NCBI GenBank assembly: GCA_038250235.1
Contig: JBBSCO010000041.1
Coordinates: forward strand, 1 to 26,607
Reading direction: 5' to 3'
DNA from: JAAUTS01 sp038250235
Lineage (GTDB): Bacteria; Verrucomicrobiota; Verrucomicrobiia; Methylacidiphilales; JAAUTS01
DNA: 26,607 bases
In this document: positions 14,420 to 22,198 of the stretch, one piece after another
Layout of the letters: every line of letters begins with the position of its first letter
Numbering within the stretch: position 1 is the stretch's first letter
The notes under the pieces: generated by a model
What the model was told of the DNA's origin: nothing
Database searches by the model: none
The model's input: the letters and a program-made list of their open reading frames with translations, nothing else
Program-made: the position numbers and the translations under genes

Positions 14420-15787
14420 ATGTCGTCCTTAAGTGCCTTACGCGAAGCCCTGAAACAGTCCCCGGACAATCTGCCTCTGCTGCAACTTTTTGCCCAGGCT
14501 TGTCTGGAAGATCTGGCCTTGGATGAGGCCCGCAGCACCTACGATGCAATGCTTTCTCTGAATCCTACCCATGCCGAAGCCAAACTGGGCATCGCGAGGG
14601 TTCTGTATCTGGGCGGCCAACTTTCCGAAGCCCTGGTCCGGACCGAAACGTTTCTACGCGATCATCCCGGCCATGCCTCTGCCTGGATTCTGTTAAGCCG
14701 TCTGCATTGGGCGGACGAACAGAGGGAATCAGCCCGGGAGGCTTATGAAAAAGCCAGGGAAGTCACCGGGTTTGTCCCCGATTCCGGCCTGGAAAAAGAT
14801 CTTTATGGCCACGGCGGTGTCCCGGATCGCCCGACAGCGGTTCCGGTCTCCAGCACGGGCGAACCCATGTCCTCCGGATTTTTCGGAACAGAGGACGCGG
14901 AGGAAAAATCTTTTGCCCGCTACCTGGAGAAAGCCAACATCAACTTTGCTTCGGTCGGGGGTATGGATGTGGTCAAAGAAGAGATCCGGATGAAGATTCT
15001 TTATCCTCTGAAAAATCCGGAACTCTTCAAGGCCTACGGCAAAAAGATCGGTGGCGGGGTTCTGATGTATGGGCCTCCCGGCTGTGGCAAAACCCTGCTC
15101 AGCAAAGCTACGGCTGGCGAAATTGAAGCCAACTTCATGGCCATCGGCCTCCACCAGATCCTGGATCTTTATCTGGGCAACAGTGAAAAAAACCTGCATC
15201 AGATTTTCGAACTGGCCAGGGCTCATGCCCCGACGGTTCTGTTTTTTGACGAAGTCGATGCCCTGGCCGCCGATCGCACCGACATGAAAAAAAGTGCCGG
15301 ACGCACTCTGATTAACCAGTTCCTTTCGGAGATGGACGGAACCAACAGCAACAATGAGGGCGTCCTGATTCTTGGCGCCACCAATGCACCCTGGCACATC
15401 GATCCCGCCTTTCGCCGGCCTGGACGTTTCGACCGTGTGCTGTTTGTGCCGCCCCCGGACGAAGCGGCCCGGGCCTCCGTCATTGAAATTCTGGCCAAAA
15501 ACAAACCGGTGGACAGGCTTGACGCCAAAGCCCTTGCCCGCAAGACCAAGGACTTTTCCGGGGCGGATCTGAAATCGGTCTTTGACCAGGCCATTGAGCT
15601 GTCGCTGGCCAAGGCGATGAAAGAAGGCCGGGTGGTTCCCCTGACAATGGATGAATTGATCCGCGTGGCCAAGGACACCAAACCCTCGACCAAAGCCTGG
15701 TTTGACAGCGCCAAAAACTACGCGCTGTATTCCAACCAGGGCGGATTTTATAACGATGTCCTTTCTTTCCTGGGGATCGTCAAATGA
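14420..15787 (+). CDS. TPR-fused classic-clade AAA+ ATPase
   Basis: This is a 455-residue cytoplasmic ATPase with no membrane segment or protease domain. Residues 1-120 hold about three TPR-like helical pairs (NPTHAEAKLGIARVLYLGGQ; HPGHASAWILLSRLHWADEQ), a protein-binding scaffold. A Pro/Ser-rich linker (130-165) follows. The AAA+ domain has Walker A GPPGCGKT (218-225), an aromatic pore-loop residue Y251 in LDLYLGNSEKNL, Walker B FFDE (275-278) and FRRPGRFDRVLF (331-342) with the arginine fingers. The C terminus WFDSAKNYALYSNQGGFYND recalls the Vps4/katanin/spastin group, whose members remodel or thread protein complexes. Its stop overlaps the start of the TPR membrane protein gene (ATGA, 15784-15787), so the two products probably interact. 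Substrate unknown. ATG 14420 is preferred over TTG 14411 because of the promoter position. Confidence 0.85.
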   Translation: MSSLSALREALKQSPDNLPLLQLFAQACLEDLALDEARSTYDAMLSLNPTHAEAKLGIARVLYLGGQLSEALVRTETFLRDHPGHASAWILLSRLHWADEQRESAREAYEKAREVTGFVPDSGLEKDLYGHGGVPDRPTAVPVSSTGEPMSSGFFGTEDAEEKSFARYLEKANINFASVGGMDVVKEEIRMKILYPLKNPELFKAYGKKIGGGVLMYGPPGCGKTLLSKATAGEIEANFMAIGLHQILDLYLGNSEKNLHQIFELARAHAPTVLFFDEVDALAADRTDMKKSAGRTLINQFLSEMDGTNSNNEGVLILGATNAPWHIDPAFRRPGRFDRVLFVPPPDEAARASVIEILAKNKPVDRLDAKALARKTKDFSGADLKSVFDQAIELSLAKAMKEGRVVPLTMDELIRVAKDTKPSTKAWFDSAKNYALYSNQGGFYNDVLSFLGIVK

Positions 15788-17058
15788 GCGGGGAAGTTCT
15801 TGGTGGTCTGGTGCAACGCGGCGTTTTGCTCAAGGAGCAGGGTCGTTATCCCGATGCGGAAAGGTGTTTTCGTGAAGCGATCGGCCTGAATCCCGAATTT
15901 TCTGAACTCTACTTTCATCTGGCCTTCTGCCTCTATGCCCAGGACAACCACAAGGCCGCTCTGGAGGTGGTGGAGAAAGCCATCCAGACTGATCCCTCCG
16001 ATGGTGACAACTTTGCCTTGAAGGCATTCATTCTCTGTTCGTTGCGCCGCAAGGACGAGGCTGTGAAAATGGCGGAGGAAGCAGTGGGGCTGAACCCTTT
16101 TTCCAGTTACGCCGTGGTGGCCAGGACATTTGTCCTTCTCCAGCTGGAAAAATGGAGTGAAGCCGAGACCTGGGCGCGCCGGGCCCTGGAGCTGGATCCT
16201 GATAATGTAACGGCATCGAACTTTCTCGCCCAAGCTCTTCGACTCCAGAACAAAATGCAGGAGAATGCCGAGCAAATCGCCTACTCTCTGGCAAAAGCCC
16301 CTGACAACGATGACACCCACGCTGCTGCGGGTTGGTCGGCCCTGCAACGTGGCGAGCGTCTGACAGCGGAGACCCATTTTCTTGAGGCCCTGCGTCTGGA
16401 CCCGAACAATCCGCTGGCCCGCCAGGGATTGCTCGAATCCTACAAGGCCCGGTCGCCACTTTATCGCGTCTATCTAAGCTACTGTTTCTGGATGCAGCGC
16501 CTGAATGAGAAGGCGCGTTGGGCGGTGATCCTGGGGCTTCTTGTGTTCATGAAGGTTGCCTCTACTATTTTGGTAGGTCCATGGGCTGTTTTATACCTGC
16601 CTCTGGCCATTGTTTATCTGGTCTTCTGCCTCTGGGTGCATGTGGCCGGCGGGGTGGGCAATCTTATCCTTCTGACGGACAGGTTGGCCCGTCATGCCTT
16701 GAACCCACTGGAGAAATGGGAGGGAATTCTGGTGGGTGGCGGCGTGATGCTGGGATTACCGTTTATGGCTGTGTCCCTGATCATCGACAATGCTGTTCTG
16801 ATGACCCTGTCCATGGTCCTGGTCGGGGTGTCCTTTCCGTTGGCTTATACCCTGACCAATGAGTCGCGAATCGGCCAACTGCTCTTCGGGGCCATAACGC
16901 TTCTTGTCCTAACAGCAGGCGCAGCCAACATTTTGTTGCAACTGGATCCGGAACGGATATCCGGATCGTTGGCCAAGGGGCTGGGGACGGCAGCTTTTAT
17001 TTCCGTGATAGGCACGACCTGGCTGGCGAATGTTCCCTACCTGCGAAGAGCCCCCTGA
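15784..17058 (+). CDS. TPR-repeat protein with C-terminal six-helix membrane domain
   Basis: The 424-residue protein has two parts. Residues 1-225 are about six TPR units, with signatures such as GRYPDAERCFREAIGLNPEF, KWSEAETWARRALELDP and GERLTAETHFLEALRLDP. Residues about 243-420 form six predicted membrane helices (WAVILGLLVFMKVASTIL; GVMLGLPFMAVSLIIDNAVL; LFGAITLLVLTAGAANILL). A short cytoplasmic loop with NPLEKWEGIL lies in the middle. No enzymatic motif is seen. It is translationally coupled to the TPR-AAA+ ATPase. A reasonable inference is that it anchors the ATPase, or its client, at the membrane through TPR-TPR contacts. It converges with the SulP gene, with a 12-base gap and no visible terminator. 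I do not recognise a named family for the membrane part. Confidence 0.8.
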   Translation: MSGEVLGGLVQRGVLLKEQGRYPDAERCFREAIGLNPEFSELYFHLAFCLYAQDNHKAALEVVEKAIQTDPSDGDNFALKAFILCSLRRKDEAVKMAEEAVGLNPFSSYAVVARTFVLLQLEKWSEAETWARRALELDPDNVTASNFLAQALRLQNKMQENAEQIAYSLAKAPDNDDTHAAAGWSALQRGERLTAETHFLEALRLDPNNPLARQGLLESYKARSPLYRVYLSYCFWMQRLNEKARWAVILGLLVFMKVASTILVGPWAVLYLPLAIVYLVFCLWVHVAGGVGNLILLTDRLARHALNPLEKWEGILVGGGVMLGLPFMAVSLIIDNAVLMTLSMVLVGVSFPLAYTLTNESRIGQLLFGAITLLVLTAGAANILLQLDPERISGSLAKGLGTAAFISVIGTTWLANVPYLRRAP

Positions 17059-17070
17059 CTGGGAGAAGAC

Positions 17071-19323
17071 TCAGCGCATGGCAGCTTCCAACATGCGGTT
17101 CGTCTGCATCAACCGGTCGGCCAAGGTCCGGGCCAGGAATTCATGAAATCCGCAAGCAGCCTCTGCATCCGCCTCTTCCAGGGCCTGTAGATCCGCCCAC
17201 GTCAGCTCATGGACGATGCAATTCTGGTCTGCCACCAGGGAGGCCGTTCTCGGCACGTTCAAATAGAGGCCTGTTTCCCCCACGACAGAGCCTGCACCCA
17301 TGGTGCGTAAACGGATGATCTCTCCTTTGCCGGTTTTCAAACGTGCGCTGATCTGTCCTGACTCGATAAAGTAAAGACTGCCACTATCTGCATTTTGCTC
17401 GGCCAGAATTTCTCCCTTGGCCAGTGTTTTTATGGCAAAGGATGGCTGGATTCTTTCGGCCAGTCCGGGCTTTTTCTTGAACGCCTCCGCCAGCAGTTTC
17501 TTCAAGGGCGTTATGGCCTGGTTCAAGGCCAGATAGTCGGACAGGATCTGGTTCTCGCACCACTCGATCGAATGATCCAGGTCTGGCAACTGGACAAAAT
17601 GCAGCCCTTTGTTTCTTTTGAGATCCGGATTGCGCCGCAGGGCGGCCGCCAGTTCGGGGCTCATATCGGACAGAATGACATAGAAACTTTTTTGAGAGGC
17701 CAGCTTCTGTAGTTTGATGAAACAGATCAGGGCTGAACTGTCGATTCCGCTGACGTGCCGAAAATCCAGGACGAGATAGCGGAGCCGGGTGCTTTCATCG
17801 TCCAGGCGCTGCTTCACAACTTCCAGGAGTGAGTGGGCCGTGCCAAAAAAAAGAAAGCCCTGCAGGGTCAGGACGTGGATGCGGGAACGCTTTTCCACCA
17901 ACAATTTTCTTTCGGCCTCGGAGCGATCCACATTGCTCCGGTGTTGGTGGCCGGCCAGTGCCTGGCGCACGACCTGGACCTGGCTATAGCGCAAAACGAA
18001 AAGGCCCAGAGCCGTGATCAACCCGACCCCCACCCCGGTGATATAGCCCGCCGTTCCAATCACCACCAAAATCACCAGGATAATGATATAATCGCTGCGC
18101 GGAATTCGATGATAGGAATCCACCAGCCATTCCGTCAGAAAGTTCAGACCCAAGAAAAGCAGCAGCCCACCCAAAACGGGCATGGGCAGATAATTCACCA
18201 GGGAAGGGCCCGCCAACAGTGTTAGGCCCATCCCCAGGGCCGTCAACAATCCAACCCATCGGGTGTTCCTGCCGAGCTTCAGCACCAGGCTGCTTATCGA
18301 AAGGGAGTGCAGTCCCACGATACCTCCGCCCAGAAAGCTGACCAGGTTGGCCAACCCCGCAGACTTCAGTTCGCGATCCCCGTCCATATCCCTGCCTGAG
18401 ACAAGCTCAAGTGAGCTGGCGATCATCAGAACCGAAACAGAGCTGACAATCAGGACCGAAACCATGGTCTCCCAACTGAGCAGCACGGCCCACCATTCCG
18501 CCAGATGGATCTGGCTGTAGGAAAAGGGAACCCACTGGATAGCTTCCGGGAAAGGTCCGGCCAGCCAGCCGCTGGATCTCAGATCCTCAAACGGGGTTTT
18601 TGTTAGTATGGCGATGGCATAAAACAAGGCCAGCGATCCAAGCACGAAACCGGGAATGACCAGGTAACTGGACCAACGGCGCAGGCTATAAATCATCAGG
18701 ATGGAAACCACTGTGGCGGGCAGCCACTTGGCTAGGAACTCAGCCTGAAAAACCAGAGAAGCATTTCCCCATCCCAACTCGACTCCCAACAGAACGGTAA
18801 ACGCCCCTTTGACCAGCAACCAGCCGGCCCCCGCCATGAACCCCCCGATCACCGGATAGGGAATATAGCGGATCAGACCGCCCAAACGGTAATGTCCCAA
18901 AAGACCCAACACCACTCCGGTCAGCAGGGTTGTCAGTAAAAGGGCCGCCATGAGAGTGTGCATGCTCACCAAGAACGAGGTGTCTGCCGGAAGCAGTGCC
19001 AGCAGGGAAGAACTCATCACCGCGAGGATCGGGGCAATACGGTCGCTGGGAATGGCTACGGCCCCAGAAAGACTGCCCGTCAGACTGATCACCAAACAAG
19101 TGGCAAAACCGGTAAACAGGGTCATGGCTATTCCAGAGGAAAGGGCCGCCGCCACAGGCCCCCTAAAAATCAGTGCCGCAAACGACACGGCAAAAATAAG
19201 CGAAAGAAAATAGCTAAGGAACGCGACGGGCAGGGAGCCGGGCAATTCAGACAGAGGAAACTCCCTTCGCAACCAAACCCGCCACGAAGCCCCGGCACCT
19301 GTTGATAATGACATAAAAGCCAT
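17071..19323 (-). CDS. SulP-family anion transporter fused to STAS and cyclic-nucleotide-binding domains
   Basis: This 750-residue inner-membrane protein has three parts. The SulP core (about 12-445) opens with LPGSLPVAFLSYFLS and contains SGAVAIPSDRIAPILAV and YIPYPVIGGFMAGAG. SulP proteins import sulfate, bicarbonate or other anions. A STAS domain (about 480-595) has YLVLDFRHVSGIDSSAL, the switch region of anti-sigma antagonists. A cNMP-binding-like domain (about 615-735) ends the protein with SVVGETGLYLNVPRTASLV, corresponding to the phosphate-binding cassette GE...R-T/A-A. Transport could therefore respond to a cyclic nucleotide or similar ligand; the ligand cannot be read. Start ATG 19323 has a good ribosome site (GGGGAAGAG, 7 bases upstream), unlike most genes here. 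ATG 19314 is an alternative. Confidence 0.9.
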   Translation of the reverse strand: MAFMSLSTGAGASWRVWLRREFPLSELPGSLPVAFLSYFLSLIFAVSFAALIFRGPVAAALSSGIAMTLFTGFATCLVISLTGSLSGAVAIPSDRIAPILAVMSSSLLALLPADTSFLVSMHTLMAALLLTTLLTGVVLGLLGHYRLGGLIRYIPYPVIGGFMAGAGWLLVKGAFTVLLGVELGWGNASLVFQAEFLAKWLPATVVSILMIYSLRRWSSYLVIPGFVLGSLALFYAIAILTKTPFEDLRSSGWLAGPFPEAIQWVPFSYSQIHLAEWWAVLLSWETMVSVLIVSSVSVLMIASSLELVSGRDMDGDRELKSAGLANLVSFLGGGIVGLHSLSISSLVLKLGRNTRWVGLLTALGMGLTLLAGPSLVNYLPMPVLGGLLLFLGLNFLTEWLVDSYHRIPRSDYIIILVILVVIGTAGYITGVGVGLITALGLFVLRYSQVQVVRQALAGHQHRSNVDRSEAERKLLVEKRSRIHVLTLQGFLFFGTAHSLLEVVKQRLDDESTRLRYLVLDFRHVSGIDSSALICFIKLQKLASQKSFYVILSDMSPELAAALRRNPDLKRNKGLHFVQLPDLDHSIEWCENQILSDYLALNQAITPLKKLLAEAFKKKPGLAERIQPSFAIKTLAKGEILAEQNADSGSLYFIESGQISARLKTGKGEIIRLRTMGAGSVVGETGLYLNVPRTASLVADQNCIVHELTWADLQALEEADAEAACGFHEFLARTLADRLMQTNRMLEAAMR

Positions 19324-19395
19324 TCAATGGCTCTTCCCCGTTCAATAAAAGCACGAACCTGTCCGTCACCTAAACGTAACAATCGTAATCGAGGA

Positions 19396-19707
19396 CTAGT
19401 GGTTCGAGCGCCAAGGTAGGATGGGTTGGCCGACAGGAGTTTTGGCGGGTGGCAAGGCGCGAGCGCAAGCCCCTAACTGAACTTATAGGTATCAAGCGAG
19501 CAACGCGGCCAGCAGTAAAAAGAACGGCGGCCCGGAGGGTTGCGTGGAAAACAACCCGGCGCCTTTGTTGTCCGCCAAAGGACGGATCTGCCTCTGGCAC
19601 GGCCCGTCGGTCGCTGGAATAGTTGATACTAACGCCATACTCACGCCTCCGCAGTAGGCTGTTTTTCACGCAACCAACCCTTCACACCTTGGCGCTCAGA
19701 CCACCAG
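19396..19707. mobile_element. Second MITE-like element, 312 bp, between the SulP and ArnT-like genes
   Basis: Bases 19396-19429 and 19674-19707 are inverted repeats 34 bases long with 28 matches; both contain GAGCGCCAAGGT and GGGTTGG. Inside are local hairpins: GGGTTG/CAACCC (19537-19542 and 19552-19557) and CCTTTG/CAAAGG (19562-19567 and 19576-19581). No transposase or credible protein is encoded. No target-site duplication is seen at the ends, so the exact boundaries or even mobility are less sure than for the element at 688-927. It fills most of the 467-base gap between the divergent SulP and ArnT-like genes. A structured RNA is an alternative reading. Confidence 0.6.
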
Positions 19708-19749
19708 GCTTATCCGCTTACACGGGAGAACGTAAGCGGAGCCTCGTTT
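19706..19749 (+). terminator. Hairpin with short T run at the right edge of the second element
   Basis: TCCGCTTAC (19713-19721) pairs perfectly with GTAAGCGGA (19732-19740). The helix extends by AGGC/GCCT (19706-19709 and 19741-19744) across a 3-base bulge, with a 10-base loop, and CGTTTT follows. It is terminator-like on the plus strand, but no plus-strand gene precedes it. It may be part of the element or insulate the ArnT-like gene. Confidence 0.45.
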
Positions 19750-19753
19750 TATC

Positions 19754-19782
19754 TTGGGGGGAATCCGGGAGGAGCGTAGTTT
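19754..19782 (+). promoter_or_regulatory. Weak promoter candidate of the ArnT-like gene
   Basis: TTGGGG (19754-19759) and TAGTTT (19777-19782) are 17 bases apart, each matching the consensus at about half its positions. The -10 box ends 8 bases before ATG 19791, the same short spacing seen at pdxH, miaB and the TPR-AAA+ gene. Confidence 0.25.
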
Positions 19783-19790
19783 ACAAATAA

Positions 19791-21299
19791 ATGTATGTGT
19801 GGGGAAGATGGATGAAAGCAGGAGTGACGGCAGAAAAATTTGAGCCCGGGGTCATTCATTGGATGTTTTTGGTGAGCGGTCTTCTGGGGCTCTTCTTTCT
19901 ATTTCTTGGGTTCCGTGGACTAAATGAACCCGATGAAGGGCGTTACGCCAACATCGCCCAGGAGATGCTGGAGGGGGAGCATTCGTGGTTGGATCCGCAG
20001 ATGTCGGATCTGGGACATTACGACAAGCCGCCCGTGATCTACTGGGTCGCGGCTGGTTTCTTCCGGATCTTTGGGATGAATGAGTGGGCCGCGCGTTTGC
20101 CTTCGGTTCTGGGTGCGGTCTGTGCCCTGATTGGCCTGGGTTGGACGGCATGGCGGTTGTATGGAAACCGTTGTGCCTGGTGGTCGGTTCTGATGGCGGG
20201 AACAATGGTGCATATCTGGGTAATGGCGAGGATGCTCACGCCTGACATGCTGCTGGCGGGTTGGTGCAGTCTGGCGGTGGGTGCGTGGGCGGAAACCCAG
20301 CACAGGAACGGCGCCTGGGGGCCTTGGGTTGCACAGTTGTTGTTTTGGACGCTGGGTTGGTGGACCAAGGCCAGTCCGATGTTGATTCCTTTGTTGGGCC
20401 TCGGGCTTTATACTTGTTTTTGGGGCGGGCCTAGGGAGCGGCAGGCGCTTAAACTGATGATATTGGTTCCTTTGATACTTGTTTTGGGATCCCCTTGGTT
20501 TCTTTACATCGTCAAGATCCACCCGGAGTTGAAGGAGTTTTTTCTTCACCGCGAAATGGCCGGACGCATCACCGGGCATGTGGATGGGAGACACGGGCCG
20601 GTGTATTTTTATTTCCTGACCAGTCTGGTTAGCTGGTTGCCCTGGTGGCCACTGGCCCTGGTGTCGGCTACTGCCCGCCTTCGGGAAACCGGGTGGAGGA
20701 TGCCGCGTCTGAGGAAGAATGGATGGGTGGCCTCCCCCGAAGTCATCATTGTCGTTACCGGACTGTTGGTCTTTTCGCTTATTTCGTCCAAGCTTCAGAC
20801 GTATACGCTGACTCTGGCCCCCTGGGTGGCCTTGGTCTTTGCACGCGTCTGGCTTTTGCGTCCGGTTGTGTCATTGCGGGCGGTGGCGGTCTTGGCCGGA
20901 AGTATGGTGGTTCTTTACACCTCTGCTTCGCTGATGGCGCCACGGATGGAAACTTCCCTGGGCAGGAATTCAAGTTTGAAACAGGTCTCGCGCTACCTGC
21001 AATCCCACGGAGCTGTCTCGGTTCATTCCGATCGTTACTGGCCTGGGTTGGAATTCTACTTGGACGAAGACGTAACCTATCATGGGGTGAAAGCTCCGAT
21101 GGAGATCGCATCCGATGCCGGTAAACAGGCCCGCCATTTTGAATCCCCGCCAGGATGGGCCTCCGAACCTGATGCCTGGTTCATTCATTTCCGCAAGCAG
21201 GAAGGAAGTCCATTCCGTGCCTGGCTGGACGACCCGGAGGTGGAGAAGATCCGGATGGGAGATTTTATCGTGGGAAGGCTGGCAGCGCCAACCAGGTGA
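19791..21299 (+). CDS. ArnT/PMT-like membrane glycosyltransferase (GT-C fold)
   Basis: This 502-residue inner-membrane protein should transfer a sugar from a polyprenyl-phosphate donor to lipid A, a glycan or a protein on the periplasmic side. The diagnostic motif is GLNEPDEGRYANIAQEML (about 43-60), whose acidic pair in the first periplasmic loop is catalytic in ArnT and PMT enzymes. LGHYDKPPVIYWVAAGFFRIFG and WAARLPSVLGA follow, as in ArnT. Around ten to twelve membrane helices end near residue 385, and a soluble C-terminal domain of about 115 residues is present (YWPGLEFYLDEDVTYHGV). The acceptor is unknown. ATG 19791 fits the weak promoter upstream. ATG 19812 is a fair alternative, since GGGGAAG lies 4 bases before it. 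It stands alone, so neighbours do not reveal the pathway. Confidence 0.88.
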   Translation: MYVWGRWMKAGVTAEKFEPGVIHWMFLVSGLLGLFFLFLGFRGLNEPDEGRYANIAQEMLEGEHSWLDPQMSDLGHYDKPPVIYWVAAGFFRIFGMNEWAARLPSVLGAVCALIGLGWTAWRLYGNRCAWWSVLMAGTMVHIWVMARMLTPDMLLAGWCSLAVGAWAETQHRNGAWGPWVAQLLFWTLGWWTKASPMLIPLLGLGLYTCFWGGPRERQALKLMILVPLILVLGSPWFLYIVKIHPELKEFFLHREMAGRITGHVDGRHGPVYFYFLTSLVSWLPWWPLALVSATARLRETGWRMPRLRKNGWVASPEVIIVVTGLLVFSLISSKLQTYTLTLAPWVALVFARVWLLRPVVSLRAVAVLAGSMVVLYTSASLMAPRMETSLGRNSSLKQVSRYLQSHGAVSVHSDRYWPGLEFYLDEDVTYHGVKAPMEIASDAGKQARHFESPPGWASEPDAWFIHFRKQEGSPFRAWLDDPEVEKIRMGDFIVGRLAAPTR

Positions 21300-21403
21300 G
21301 AGGCAGTCCCCTACCGATGGTTACAGGTAGATCCTGAAAACTATGGGAGAGTACTTTTGTCGGAGGGGAAAGCCATGTGATAGGTAAGGGTCCCGATCCG
21401 CGC

Positions 21404-21424
21404 ATGCAGATGCAGATGCAAATG
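21404..21424 (+). repeat. Short hexamer tandem repeat
   Basis: ATGCAG, ATGCAG, ATGCAA and ATG follow one another in the 180-base gap between the glycosyltransferase and the DUF2231-type gene. The rest of that gap (21300-21479) holds no gene, only a possible CTACC/GGTAG stem near 21310-21330. The function of the repeat is unknown; replication slippage is the simplest origin. Confidence 0.5.
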
Positions 21425-21479
21425 AGGAAAAGGCTTTTTGCAGGGATCTCCTGACCGTTGACTCCTACTAAAAAAACCT

Positions 21480-21980
21480 ATGATCACACTACCTGACCCG
21501 CTTCATCCTGCTCTGGTTCATTTTCCCATCGTGCTGCTTTTACTCGGGGCGGCGCTCTCAGTTGTGACGATCTTTTTTAGACGCTGACACCTGCCCTGGG
21601 TCGTGGCGGGTTTGCTGGTGTTGGGGGCACTGGGGGCCGTGGCGGCAGCGTGGTCAGGGGCAGAGGAAGATGAGAAAGTCGGAAATGTTGGCGTGGCGGC
21701 AGCGACGGTTCTGGAAGAGCATGAAATGTGGGGTGAACGAACCAGGAATAGCGCCCTATTGGCAGCGGTATTCCCGATGGCTTCGGTTTTATTATTTCGT
21801 TGCACACGTTTGTCCAGGGGCCTGGGTGTGGCGACCGCAATGGGCGCAGAGGTTTCCGCTGTGGCGGGGGCAGAAGCCGGACATTATGGCGGCAAACGGG
21901 TCTATCAACATGGCGTCGGTATTCAGCAAGCAGCGGAGGGTGCCGCTGCCCCGGCACCAGACCGTAAGGGAAAAGAGTGA
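21480..21980 (+). pseudogene. DUF2231-type membrane protein with one in-frame TGA
   Basis: From ATG 21480 a single frame runs to TGA 21978-21980 with only one interruption, a TGA at codon 36 (21585-21587). The protein reads MITLPDPLHPALVHFPIVLL, then LSVVTIFFRR, stop, HLPWVVAGLLVLGALGA, EEHEMWGERTRNSALL and GHYGGKRVYQHGVGI. This is the full plan of DUF2231 membrane proteins: HPxxVHFPIAL at the start, an EEHExWGE-type helix, and YxGGxxVYxHGVGV at the end. Family members have about 150-170 residues, and this has 166. A Trp is common after the RR pair, so TGG to TGA is the likely change. The remaining 130 codons are undisturbed. That means a very recent nonsense mutation, a sequencing error, or readthrough. 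No promoter or ribosome site stands out, and the nearby genes do not indicate a role. Confidence 0.75.
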
Positions 21981-22054
21981 ATTCCGTGATGCGGTAAGTG
22001 GGAAAACCCGCAAAGGCTCAGGCCGCTCCACTGAGCACTGCCTAACAGGGAGGC

Positions 22055-22087
22055 AAAAAACCCCAGAGGGGCAGGCAGGATGCCTGC
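22055..22087 (-). terminator. Terminator of mutS with palindromic GCAGGC repeat
   Basis: Read on the minus strand, GCAGGC-ATCCT-GCCTGC (22087-22071) runs directly into CCCC-TCT-GGGG and six T (to 22055). It lies about 110 bases after the mutS stop. The GCAGGC palindrome resembles an intergenic repeat I have seen scattered in PVC-group genomes; that is memory, not a search result. Confidence 0.6.
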
Positions 22088-22198
22088 GCTAATTAAGAGG
22101 GGGATCTAACTCCATTGTGCCAACCTTAATTGGCCCACATTCTGCCACCGATACCATGCCGTGGGACAATCCGATGGGACTGTGCCCACTTGTTCTGC

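Noticed and set aside
21300..21479. Riboswitch or leader RNA upstream of the DUF2231-type gene
   Set aside because: Only a short CTACC/GGTAG stem and a hexamer repeat are visible; no recognisable aptamer core.
21585..21587. Selenocysteine reading of the TGA in the DUF2231-type gene
   Set aside because: Family members are not known to me to have Cys at this place, Trp is the likelier ancestral residue, and no obvious SECIS-like hairpin follows immediately.
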